DNA from: Haematospirillum sp. H1815
GTDB taxonomy: Bacteria > Pseudomonadota > Alphaproteobacteria > Rhodospirillales > Rhodospirillaceae
Direction: 5' to 3'
Length of the DNA stretch: 64,000 bases
NCBI RefSeq assembly: GCF_012102705.1
Contig: NZ_JAAVTA010000008.1
Location: 1-64,000, forward strand
The notes under the pieces are model-generated. The model did not search any database and was not told where the DNA came from. It was given only the letters and a program-made list of their open reading frames with translations. The position numbers and the translations under genes are program-made. Shown here one piece after another: positions 35,452 to 44,868 of the stretch (its first letter is position 1; the number at the start of each line of letters is the position of its first letter).

Positions 35452-35880
35452 TTACGTCTGCACGTTATGACCACTTGGCACAACAGCTTCAGACGCATCC
35501 CCTGAAACAGAGCTGCTTTCATCTGTCGTAGATAAACCAGCACTGATTTCCCTGTTGATGGAAATCAAGGTATCAAGAAGACGTGCATCCGGATTGGCCA
35601 TGAACGCAACAGCCTGACGATCGACAAAGTTTGAAAGAGAAAGCATATTGGCGCGCAGCTCTGGCGGAACAGGACAATCCGGCTCCAAAAGATCTGACTG
35701 CAGGATAGTCCAAAGCCGCCAGTTCAGACGCAAGGCCGTACGCATTTGATCAAAATCACCGCTGTCCTGCGCCAATTTCATACGCACAGCTGCCTGCATC
35801 AGAGCCCAAGCCTCGGTTTTCCGGGGATCACCCGGCTGGATCACTGTGTTGTAACTCTTCAGCAAGCCTTTGTTCGACAT
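35452..35880 (-). CDS. flaF: Flagellin synthesis regulator FlaF
   Basis: FlaF is required for flagellin translation or secretion in Caulobacter and related bacteria, opposite in effect to FlbT. The 142-residue product has the FlaF pattern: SYNTVIQPGDPRKTEAWALM, LRLNWRLWTILQSDL and PPELRANMLSLSNFVDRQA. It overlaps the end of flbT by 53 bases. A paralogue is at 23486. Confidence 0.9.
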   Translation of the reverse strand: MSNKGLLKSYNTVIQPGDPRKTEAWALMQAAVRMKLAQDSGDFDQMRTALRLNWRLWTILQSDLLEPDCPVPPELRANMLSLSNFVDRQAVAFMANPDARLLDTLISINREISAGLSTTDESSSVSGDASEAVVPSGHNVQT

Positions 35881-36262
35881 GGCGGAGGATATCTCCCTCG
35901 TGGGTAATCAAGCGTCGGGCAACTTTCAGTGCCTTGAAGTAGTCCTCATCTCCAACAAGCGCAAAAATCTCCTCGGCGATCTCCCGCGAACTGGGCACAG
36001 CATCAGTAAACGATGTCAGGAAATCCTTAAAAAGGATTAAATGACGCGAACGATCTTCCGGAAACAAATAGACACACTGCAATGCATAATAAACCCGGGT
36101 TGCCGGCGTAATCGCTTCATCCTGGGTCAGGATATCCTGCTGCCGCAGGATGGAAACTTGATTGTGCACAAGAAGAGAGACAACGCGGGCCGACGCATTT
36201 TCCAGAACAGCACCATTAATAACCAGTTTCTGGCCGGGTTTGATTTGGACCTTCAACGCCAT
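35828..36262 (-). CDS. flbT: Flagellin mRNA repressor FlbT
   Basis: FlbT binds the 5' leader of flagellin mRNA and represses translation until hook assembly. From ATG 36262 the product has 144 residues and the family start MALKVQIKPGQKLVINGAVL, followed by LLVHNQVSILRQQDIL and ALQCVYLFPEDRSRHLILF. GAGAGGGG precedes the start. It is separated from the flagellin gene by a terminator. Confidence 0.94.
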   Translation of the reverse strand: MALKVQIKPGQKLVINGAVLENASARVVSLLVHNQVSILRQQDILTQDEAITPATRVYYALQCVYLFPEDRSRHLILFKDFLTSFTDAVPSSREIAEEIFALVGDEDYFKALKVARRLITHEGDILRHVEQRLAEELQHSDPAG

Positions 36263-36307
36263 GACAACACGCCCCTCTCCGTCAAGCACGATGAACACCG
36301 GCATAAA

Positions 36308-36337
36308 AAAGACCGGGAAGAGAATGTCTCTTCCCGG
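36308..36337 (-). terminator. Rho-independent terminator of the flagellin gene
   Basis: A perfect 11-bp stem (36313-36323 with 36327-36337) with a 3-base loop is followed on the minus strand by TCTTTTTTATG. It lies 20 bases after the flagellin stop and before flbT, so the abundant flagellin message should end here. Confidence 0.92.
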
Positions 36338-36357
36338 CCACTCTAACGCAGGGATGC

Positions 36358-37278
36358 TTAACGGAACAGCCCCAGAACAGCCTGTTCAGACTGACCAGCG
36401 AACGACAGCGCCTGAATACCCAGCTGCTGCCGGGTCTGCAGAGCCAGAAGGTTTGCGCCTTCCTCGTTCAGGTCGGCGAGCGTCAGCTTGTCCGAACCTT
36501 CTGTCAGGATGTTGGTATAATTCTTGGTGAAATCCAGGCGAACCTGGAGGATAGCAACCGAGTTACCAAAAGCAGCTGACTTTGCACGCAAGTTGCTGAT
36601 CGTCTTTTCCAACCGGTTCACGACCAAGTCAGCCACCTTGTTAAAGGAGGCCAGATCTGCCGCAACGGACAGCTTGAACGCTGACAGGGCAGACGCAAAC
36701 CCAAGCTTGGTTACAATCGCCTTCCCGAGGTCGCCCGCGGATACCTTGAGGTCAAGAGCCACGCCGGCTGAGTTCAAGAAGAACTTGGACGCATTGAAGT
36801 TGATACCATTGACATCCAGCTTGGAGTCGGCCTTCTCCGAGAAGTAGACTGTCAACTTGGAGGCTGACGAGTTCAGGAGGTTCTGCCCCTGATAGGATGT
36901 GTCATCAACCAGCTTCTGGACCTGCCAAGCCAAGGAGGCAATCTGGGAGGTAAATTCCTTGCGCTGGTCCGCTGTAGAAGCACGCGAACTGTTGACAAGA
37001 CCACGCATCTGGTTGACGAATTGCTCCAGACGGGTAGTAGTCTCAACAACGACCTTCAGGGCATTAATCCCTTGGTCAATCGAGTCCTTACGGGCTGACA
37101 AGTCGCCCGCACGGTCAGTCAGAGACTTTGCGCTAAAGAACTTCAACGCATCATCAATAACCGAGGATACCGCCTTCCCGGTGGAAAGGCGATTCTGGGT
37201 CCGGTTAACAAAGGATTGGGTGGTCTGCAAAGAAAGCAGGTTTGACCTACTTGCAGCAGAAAGTGCAATATCCGTCAT
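36358..37278 (-). CDS. Flagellin
   Basis: The 306-residue product has the conserved D0/D1 ends: SNLLSLQTTQSFVNRTQNRL with STGKAVSSVIDDA, and C-terminal ANLLALQTRQQLGIQALSFA with EQAVLGLFR. The centre is short (about residues 145-195), so it lacks large exposed D2/D3 domains. ATG 37278 follows GGAGAG with 7 bases spacing. Monocistronic by its terminator. Neighbouring Maf and GT41 genes suggest it is glycosylated at Ser/Thr. Only one flagellin gene is in this window. Confidence 0.95.
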   Translation of the reverse strand: MTDIALSAASRSNLLSLQTTQSFVNRTQNRLSTGKAVSSVIDDALKFFSAKSLTDRAGDLSARKDSIDQGINALKVVVETTTRLEQFVNQMRGLVNSSRASTADQRKEFTSQIASLAWQVQKLVDDTSYQGQNLLNSSASKLTVYFSEKADSKLDVNGINFNASKFFLNSAGVALDLKVSAGDLGKAIVTKLGFASALSAFKLSVAADLASFNKVADLVVNRLEKTISNLRAKSAAFGNSVAILQVRLDFTKNYTNILTEGSDKLTLADLNEEGANLLALQTRQQLGIQALSFAGQSEQAVLGLFR

Positions 37279-37439
37279 AACGGTACTCTCCATTTCTAGA
37301 GAACATGCTGTCCGTTCTGGACGCAGGCATCCCCATCAAGAGATGCAGGAAGAACTATACAGACATAAAATCAAGATACCCAGATATTATTTTCTGATAT
37401 GGCATGGTTCTTAATAACTATATGAAGAAAGACCGCCAA

Positions 37440-37466
37440 TTAGCAGCCTTTCTATTAAAAACTTAT
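37440..37466 (-). promoter_or_regulatory. Possible sigma-28 promoter of flagellin
   Basis: On the minus strand ATAAGTTT-N11-GCTGCTAA matches the FliA consensus TAAAGTTT-N11-GCCGATAA at six of eight bases in each box with exact spacing. It would give a leader of about 150 bases, enough for FlbT binding. Not all alphaproteobacteria have FliA, so this is tentative. Confidence 0.35.
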
Positions 37467-37482
37467 TTCTATAATAATGACA

Positions 37483-38757
<1,275 letters not shown>

Positions 38758-38819
38758 TCATGTGCCACCCTGGGCATAACACCCACAATCCCTTGACGGT
38801 GTTGCAGCAAAGCAACATA

Positions 38820-38858
38820 GAAAGAAAATCACACTGTCCACAGGCTGTGGATAGTGTG
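38820..38858 (-). terminator. Hairpin terminator after rnhB
   Basis: A 13-bp stem with one G-T pair (38830-38842 with 38846-38858, loop GGC) is followed on the minus strand by ATTTTCTTTCT. It should end rnhB transcription ahead of the ccrM promoter. Each arm contains a DnaA-box-like 9-mer (CTATCCACA and CTGTCCACA versus TTATCCACA). Confidence 0.75.
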
Positions 38859-38909
38859 ATGCGACTCGTTGCATTAACTGTGAATCATAACAATCTTGCA
38901 GGAAAGAAT

Positions 38910-39539
38910 TCACACACTCTCAAACAGGCTGCCCTGCCCGGCAAAGCTGCGCCGATGATGCGGGGTTGGACCATGCCTGATAATTGCCTCCCGGTGGGCA
39001 ACCGTTCCGTACCCCATGTTTTTATCCCAGCCATAAGCTGGGAAATCTGCCGACAACACCTCCATCATGCGATCACGGGTTACCTTGGCCATGATAGATG
39101 CTGCGGCAATGGACAAACTCAGGCTATCACCCTTCACAACACACATCACCGGACACGGAAAACTCTTTGGGGCCTGGTTTCCATCAATCAAGGCCACATC
39201 AGGACACACGCCCAATCCATTCACAGCTCGTGCCATGGCCAGATGCGTTGCTCGCAAGATATTGATGCGGTCTATCTCTTCCACGCTGGCGATACCAACC
39301 GACACGACCACACCAGGGCTACTGGTCAGCATCGAGAACAAGGCATTCCGCCGTGAGGCCGACAGCTTCTTGCTATCATTCAGGCCATGGAACAAGGCAT
39401 CCGGCAACAGGTCTGGATCAAGCAAGGCGGCCCCCGCGACAACAGGCCCCGCCAAGGGCCCCCGCCCGGCCTCATCAACACCGGCAACCTTTGAACCAAA
39501 GCGGGACCGCGCGTCATTTTCCAGATAAAAATCAGGCAT
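38910..39539 (-). CDS. rnhB: Ribonuclease HII
   Basis: RNase HII removes ribonucleotides from DNA and RNA-DNA hybrids. The 209-residue product has the active-site motif AGVDEAGRGPLAGPVVAGA with the catalytic Asp-Glu pair, DSKKLSASRR, and the third acidic region (ALIDGNQAPK). ATG 39539 follows AGGAG at 5 bases; it overlaps the antiporter stop by 8 bases. Confidence 0.96.
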   Translation of the reverse strand: MPDFYLENDARSRFGSKVAGVDEAGRGPLAGPVVAGAALLDPDLLPDALFHGLNDSKKLSASRRNALFSMLTSSPGVVVSVGIASVEEIDRINILRATHLAMARAVNGLGVCPDVALIDGNQAPKSFPCPVMCVVKGDSLSLSIAAASIMAKVTRDRMMEVLSADFPAYGWDKNMGYGTVAHREAIIRHGPTPHHRRSFAGQGSLFESV

Positions 39540-40794
39540 CTCTACTCCTGGAGACAATACGGGAAACTACACCCCAATAACGAAGGGCTTTATGGATCTC
39601 GGGCGCGCAGGCCACACGCAAAACATCGGCAGGGCCAGAGAAAGATTCCGTGCAGGTATTCAGGCGACGCACCGGTATTTGCCACAGAGGACTGATCGTC
39701 AGGGACAAAACTGTCACAGCAACCACCAACTGCCCCTCCCCGCTCTCCAGGAGCCTGCGGGAAACCCCGGCTCCCGCCAGCATAAAGGAGAACTCCCCGA
39801 TCTGTGCCAGCGTTACCCCCACACAGAATGAACGGCGCCAACTGATCTTCTGCAAACGCAAGGCAAGCACATTGATCGTCGCCTTGATCACGGTAACAGC
39901 AACCAGCATCAGCAAGACGATACCAATATTGTCACGGAGAAATGTCAGATCGAGCAGCAGGCCAACAGACAGGAAAAACACCATCAGCAATAAAGCCTGT
40001 ATCGGGTGAGCATGATGCCTCAGACTTTGTCCATCCGCACTGTTCCCGATGACCAGACCGGCCACAAAGGCCCCATACCCAGGTGAAAGTTCAGCAAAAC
40101 CAGCCAAGGCAGCCGCCCCGAAGCAGGCTCCAAACGCGGCCAGCGGCCCAAGATCAGGGTGCCCCGAGACCGTTCCAACAAAGGGTAGACGAATGTCCCG
40201 ACGCAACAAAACCCAAACCAGAGCAACCAGGATAAGGATCGACACGGCAACCCGCAGCATGACCTTGGGATCGATACCATCACCCGTCAATGCCGACAGC
40301 GTCAGCATCATTGGAACAACAGCCATATCCTGGGCGATCAGGATACCAACCGTCAGCCGTCCGGACGGACTGTCCAGCTCTCCTCTTTGCTCAAGGACCT
40401 TGATCACCACAGCTGTCGAGGACAGCGCCAGACAGAAGCCCAGCAGAACGGCGGTTCCTGCACTCCAGTCAAGCAGCCGGTGAAACAGGAGCATGACCCC
40501 AACACTGCCCCCCGTCTGTAAAAGCGTGGTCAGAACCGCCACACGCCACACTTCTGCAAAGCGATGGACCGACAGCTCAAGCCCGATAACAAACAGCAAC
40601 ATAACAATGCCCAGCTCGGCCAACAGGGCAACACCACCACGATCCGTGACCATTCCCAAGGCCGAGGGGCCAAGGATCACACCAGCAAGGATGTAACCAA
40701 TAATCGCTGGCTGACGCAGACGCGTGAAAACAACACCACAAGCCATCGCAGCCAAGGCTGTTATGGCCATCCCTGTGAAATCATGATGCTCCAT
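39532..40794 (-). CDS. Kef-type cation:proton antiporter (CPA2)
   Basis: The 420-residue membrane protein has 11-13 hydrophobic segments and the CPA2 pattern (AIIGYILAGVILGPSALGMV, ELGIVMLLFVIGLELS, SSTAVVIKVLEQRGEL, ELSPGYGAFVAGLVIGNS). It lacks the C-terminal RCK/TrkA-N domain of full KefB/KefC, so regulation by NAD(H) or glutathione through that domain is not expected. Probable role: K+/H+ or Na+/H+ exchange. Confidence 0.88.
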   Translation of the reverse strand: MEHHDFTGMAITALAAMACGVVFTRLRQPAIIGYILAGVILGPSALGMVTDRGGVALLAELGIVMLLFVIGLELSVHRFAEVWRVAVLTTLLQTGGSVGVMLLFHRLLDWSAGTAVLLGFCLALSSTAVVIKVLEQRGELDSPSGRLTVGILIAQDMAVVPMMLTLSALTGDGIDPKVMLRVAVSILILVALVWVLLRRDIRLPFVGTVSGHPDLGPLAAFGACFGAAALAGFAELSPGYGAFVAGLVIGNSADGQSLRHHAHPIQALLLMVFFLSVGLLLDLTFLRDNIGIVLLMLVAVTVIKATINVLALRLQKISWRRSFCVGVTLAQIGEFSFMLAGAGVSRRLLESGEGQLVVAVTVLSLTISPLWQIPVRRLNTCTESFSGPADVLRVACAPEIHKALRYWGVVSRIVSRSRDA

Positions 40795-40875
40795 CGGACA
40801 CTACCCTGAACGACAAGACACGACGACCCGGCCAACATGCCTGCCGTGACCGGGCCAGAAGAAAAACAATCACTG

Positions 40876-41871
40876 TCAGGACATAAAGGCCAAAAGCAGG
40901 GCAAGGGCAAGCGCAACCATGGCAATCCAGGCGACACCTCCCAACAACAACGGGGCCATCCCAAGACGATGCAACTGGCGGAAATCTGTACGCAAGCCCA
41001 GCGCGGCCATACCCGAGGTCAACAGCATGGTTGCCAGCAGGCCTGCGTGCTCTTCTACAAGACGGGGTAATACTCCAGCACTACGCATGACAAAAAGAGC
41101 TGTAAAACCGACCACAAACCATGGAAGACCCATGGGAACATGCACGTCGTCACGATTCTGTCGCCTCTGGAAGAAAACAATAATAAACAAGGCAGGAACA
41201 AGCAGAACAACCCGCAGAAGCTTTGCCAGCGTACCAATAACTCCGGCATCAGAACCAACCTGCCAGGAAGCGGCAACGGCCTGAGCCACTTCATGCAAGG
41301 TTGCCCCACACCACAGCCCTCCCCTGAATTCATCCAGATCAAACCAGAGTACAAGGTATGGCAGGATGAACATGCCACAGGTACCAAGCAGGGTAACCAA
41401 GGCAATGGCGCAAGCGACGTGCTCAGGAGAAGCCCGCGTCACATCGCGACCCGCAGCAATGGCCGAAGCCCCGCACACGGATGTTCCCAAGGCAATCAGG
41501 GAGGTCAGACGGGGATCAAGGCCCATTCCCCGCCCCAGCCATAATATCAGCAACAGCACAAAGAGAAGGCACACGACAACCAGGCCCATGCCTCCAAGCC
41601 CGATGGCCTGCAGTTCTGCCAATGAAACAGTCGCTCCCAGGCACACAAGGCCAGAGCGCAAGAGAACGCCGGCCATGGCCACCTCACCCGGTTCACGGCG
41701 AGCAGAGAATGGAAGAGCAGATCGCGCGGCGATACCAAGAACAATGGCCAGACTCAGCGTCCCGAAGCCAAAGGCAAGATGCAGGTGGTGCAGCAAGAAA
41801 GCCACCAAGGTAACCAACGACACAGACAATATGCCAGGGACGCAAGACAGATAGAAGGTTACACTACGCAT
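40876..41871 (-). CDS. YeiH family putative sulfate/sulfonate exporter
   Basis: The 331-residue protein has about ten membrane segments and YeiH signatures (GIAARSALPFSARREPGEVAM, VLLRSGLVCLGATVSLAELQ, SVCGASAIAAGRDVTRA, ATLHEVAQAVAASWQVG). Family members are proposed to export sulfate or related anions. Start at 41871 (MRSVTFYLSC) fits the family; a start at 41907 would overlap the upstream gene and has no ribosome site. Confidence 0.87.
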   Translation of the reverse strand: MRSVTFYLSCVPGILSVSLVTLVAFLLHHLHLAFGFGTLSLAIVLGIAARSALPFSARREPGEVAMAGVLLRSGLVCLGATVSLAELQAIGLGGMGLVVVCLLFVLLLILWLGRGMGLDPRLTSLIALGTSVCGASAIAAGRDVTRASPEHVACAIALVTLLGTCGMFILPYLVLWFDLDEFRGGLWCGATLHEVAQAVAASWQVGSDAGVIGTLAKLLRVVLLVPALFIIVFFQRRQNRDDVHVPMGLPWFVVGFTALFVMRSAGVLPRLVEEHAGLLATMLLTSGMAALGLRTDFRQLHRLGMAPLLLGGVAWIAMVALALALLLAFMS

Positions 41872-41893
41872 CAGATATGTCTTCTTCCTCGCA

Positions 41894-43771
41894 TCACGAC
41901 ATAACATTGATCATCATGACAGTCGGAAAGACATAGCCTGAACGGAAAGACAGCGGCTGATCCTGCGCTGTGGGCGCGGCCGTACGAGCATCCTGCGGAA
42001 CATAAAGAGGCCAACGCCCGGAAGCCACCATGTCCAGTCCGGGATTGTCCTGTCCCAAGCGATCACGATAAATCCACAAATCTGCCAAAACACGCTCGAT
42101 ATAGGCACGCGTCTCACGAGATGGGATAGCCTCTATAAACAGCAAGGGATCATCGTCGTACCGAACCGTCTTTCTCCAGCGCGCCAGCGTACCCGGGCCT
42201 GCGTTATAGGCCGCGGCAACAAAAAACATGTTTCCCTTTATGTCCGGCAAACCCAAAAGATGCTCAAGGTACGACTGCCCCAAGGACAAACTGACTTCAG
42301 GATCCATAACGGCCCGAGACCCACCCAGCCAACCATTATTCTCCATACGCGCAACCGCACGGGCCGTAGCAGGCATGATCTGCATCAACCCGACCGCACC
42401 AGCCGGAGAACGCGCTGCCGGGTTAAAAGCAGACTCCTGGCGGGCAAATGCATACAGCATGGCACGGTCCAACGCCCATCCATTGCGGGGCTGCCAGGCA
42501 GGAACCGGATACCGGGCCGATTCAAAGGAGTTATCCATACTCTGGGTACGAACAGATGACAGATGCAGGGCCAGACTGGCCATCCCTTCCCGCTCTGCGA
42601 AATGGAGGATTGCCTGCCTTTGTTCATGACTGGCTGCGGGGTACAAGCGGCGCAACTCATCTTCTGCACGATCATGCTTGCCAACTAGAACCAAGGCCAA
42701 GGCACGCCGCCCGGCGGGTGAGTCGGTGATCGCCACCGCCTCTTGATCCGTGATTGTATCCGTACGCCACGAAAAGTCCAAAGGCAGGCCAAGCGCACGC
42801 CGCGCAATCAACCCATAGAATGTATGCGGGTAGGACGCCGCAATATGAAGTGACTGGCTGACTTCCTGCGGCCGCCGATTTTTCAGGGCAGAACGGGCAG
42901 ACCAATAAGCTGCCGCAGAACGAACCCAAGGCGAAGCATTGTCTGCATCACGCAATGCAGAGAACCATACAGCCGCCTCCTCGTAATCATGGCGCCGCCA
43001 ACTTGCCAAGCCACCAGCCCAGTGGGCCAACGACAGGGCACGCGAATCCCGGCCACGCACCTGACGGGCGAAACGCAAAGCTGTTTCGTCTTTTCCCTTG
43101 ATAAAGGCAGCATAGGCAAGAGAGGCCCACAGACGATCACGATCAACAGAAGACAAAGGACTTGTCCTGAGAAGATTGCTTGCCGCATCAAACCGACCGG
43201 CAACCAGATGCCCCCGGAAGATACGTCCTGTCTTCAGAACAGACGCCGCACGGGAGGACAGAACCGATGCCTCTCTCTCCCACCGGGGATCATCACCGGA
43301 GATGCCCGTAACAAACCCCTCCGGCGAGACGGGATGCGGCAAGGGTCCTCCACCGCGTTTGCGGGCCAGCCGATAAATCCGGCGGGCATCATGGTGATCG
43401 GCGTACAGTTCCATCCACGACCGGAGTTCCTGGAAAGACGCCTTGCCATAACGGGCAGAAAGATATCGATCCTGCAAGACATAACCAAGCAACAGCTTGC
43501 TATCCAAAGAACGCACAACATGATCTGCGGCGGCAAAAAGGCCTTGATCCTGAAGGGAGAAAATACGCTGGTAACGTTCAACATCAGGCGCGGATAACAC
43601 ACTGGAAATACCAACATGTCGCGCCCCGTCATCACTAGGATCGGGGGAGGAAAAAGCGCAAGCTGGAAGCCCTGAAAAGAACAAGCACAGCAGAGATAAA
43701 ACAATCCCCCCTGCCCACTGGCGCAGCAAAACAGCTACACGACACCCTGCACACCAAATGGGCTGGATCAT
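41894..43771 (-). CDS. Soluble lytic transglycosylase (Slt type)
   Basis: A 625-residue exported protein: signal peptide (about 20-40, ending LPACAF), a long alpha-superhelical domain (about 60-430) and a C-terminal SLT catalytic domain with the glutamate in ARQESAFNPAARSPAGAVGL followed by MQIMPATARAV and FFVAAAYNAGPGTLARW. It cuts peptidoglycan to 1,6-anhydro products. FlgJ here lacks a muramidase domain, but nothing ties this enzyme to the flagellum. Confidence 0.93.
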   Translation of the reverse strand: MIQPIWCAGCRVAVLLRQWAGGIVLSLLCLFFSGLPACAFSSPDPSDDGARHVGISSVLSAPDVERYQRIFSLQDQGLFAAADHVVRSLDSKLLLGYVLQDRYLSARYGKASFQELRSWMELYADHHDARRIYRLARKRGGGPLPHPVSPEGFVTGISGDDPRWEREASVLSSRAASVLKTGRIFRGHLVAGRFDAASNLLRTSPLSSVDRDRLWASLAYAAFIKGKDETALRFARQVRGRDSRALSLAHWAGGLASWRRHDYEEAAVWFSALRDADNASPWVRSAAAYWSARSALKNRRPQEVSQSLHIAASYPHTFYGLIARRALGLPLDFSWRTDTITDQEAVAITDSPAGRRALALVLVGKHDRAEDELRRLYPAASHEQRQAILHFAEREGMASLALHLSSVRTQSMDNSFESARYPVPAWQPRNGWALDRAMLYAFARQESAFNPAARSPAGAVGLMQIMPATARAVARMENNGWLGGSRAVMDPEVSLSLGQSYLEHLLGLPDIKGNMFFVAAAYNAGPGTLARWRKTVRYDDDPLLFIEAIPSRETRAYIERVLADLWIYRDRLGQDNPGLDMVASGRWPLYVPQDARTAAPTAQDQPLSFRSGYVFPTVMMINVMS

Positions 43772-43854
43772 CAGATATCACTCCGCTATCGCCGCCCACC
43801 TGCTTATACGCGCGGGGTAGCTTGGCAACAAGGTGAAGGAAACAGGCGACATGA

Positions 43855-44721
43855 TCACAAGGGCGCGAGCGATCCCAGCTTCAGCTTGACTTCCAGAAGA
43901 TCACGCCATGCCTGGCGCTTGTGAGCCGGGTTACGCAGCAAATACGCTGGATGAAAAGTGGCCAGTGCCGGAACCGGAGCGGAAAGCCCCGGACTTGACC
44001 AAGACCGCCAATGCCCACGCAAACGGGTGATACCTTCCGTACGCGCAAAAAGGTTCTTGGCCGCCAATCCCCCAACCAAAAGAAGGACTTTTGGCTGTAC
44101 CAACTCAATATGACGAACAAGGAAGGGAAGACAGACGGCAACTTCGGCATCTGTAGGGGCACGGTTTCCCGGCGGACGCCACGGCAGCAGGTTGGTGATG
44201 TAGTAAGAACGACGATCAAGGCCAATGCTGGAAAGCATGCGATCCAGAAGCTGGCCACTGACCCCGACAAACGGTTTGCCTTCCCGGTCTTCATCCCGTC
44301 CCGGTGCCTCGCCAACAACCATCAGGTCTGAATCCGGGTTGCCATCAGCAAAAACAGTCCGCGAAGCCGTCACCTTCAGAGGGCATCCTTCAAAAGCCTC
44401 GACAGCAGCCCGCAAAGTTTCCAGATCCAGGCATTCCGCAGCAGCACGCGTTGCACCAAACCGTGCCGCTGCCGGCTCATCCTGCAAGGAGGAAGACGCA
44501 ACAGAATGACTACGGGGGGCCGCAGCCGGTGCTGGCAGGCTCACACCCTCTGGCAACGGGGAGACAGGCCGCACAGGAGCAGCATCAACAGCCGGACGGG
44601 ACAAGGCAAAGCGATCTTGCGGCTGTTCGCCAACAACCTCGTCGACGCCGGCGTCAAGATACCAACGCAAGAGAGCCGGTCCAGACAGTACATCCGGGGT
44701 ACACTGTGTATTCTCTATCAT
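43855..44721 (-). CDS. Uracil-DNA glycosylase, family 4/5 type
   Basis: The enzyme removes uracil from DNA. The 288-residue product has the motif VVGEAPGRDEDREGKPFVG and the second motif HPAYLLRNPAHKR with the conserved His. A phage-polymerase-like N-terminal 100 residues is disordered. The iron-sulfur cysteines of typical family 4 enzymes are mostly absent (one Cys in EGCPLK, one in CLPFL). ATG 44721 gives a family-like start; an upstream GTG at 44769 has a stronger AGAGGGG site. Confidence 0.88.
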   Translation of the reverse strand: MIENTQCTPDVLSGPALLRWYLDAGVDEVVGEQPQDRFALSRPAVDAAPVRPVSPLPEGVSLPAPAAAPRSHSVASSSLQDEPAAARFGATRAAAECLDLETLRAAVEAFEGCPLKVTASRTVFADGNPDSDLMVVGEAPGRDEDREGKPFVGVSGQLLDRMLSSIGLDRRSYYITNLLPWRPPGNRAPTDAEVAVCLPFLVRHIELVQPKVLLLVGGLAAKNLFARTEGITRLRGHWRSWSSPGLSAPVPALATFHPAYLLRNPAHKRQAWRDLLEVKLKLGSLAPL

Positions 44722-44868
44722 GGCCAGACCATAGCACACACTCTCCCGGATCGTCACTTCTCCGTACACGACCCTCCCCCTCTTTCCATATAATCCCTTT
44801 CCTGCAAGCTCTTGCCCCCGTATGCTGGCGGCTTGATACAGCCGCGTGACAAGACAGGGGAATGGCCG

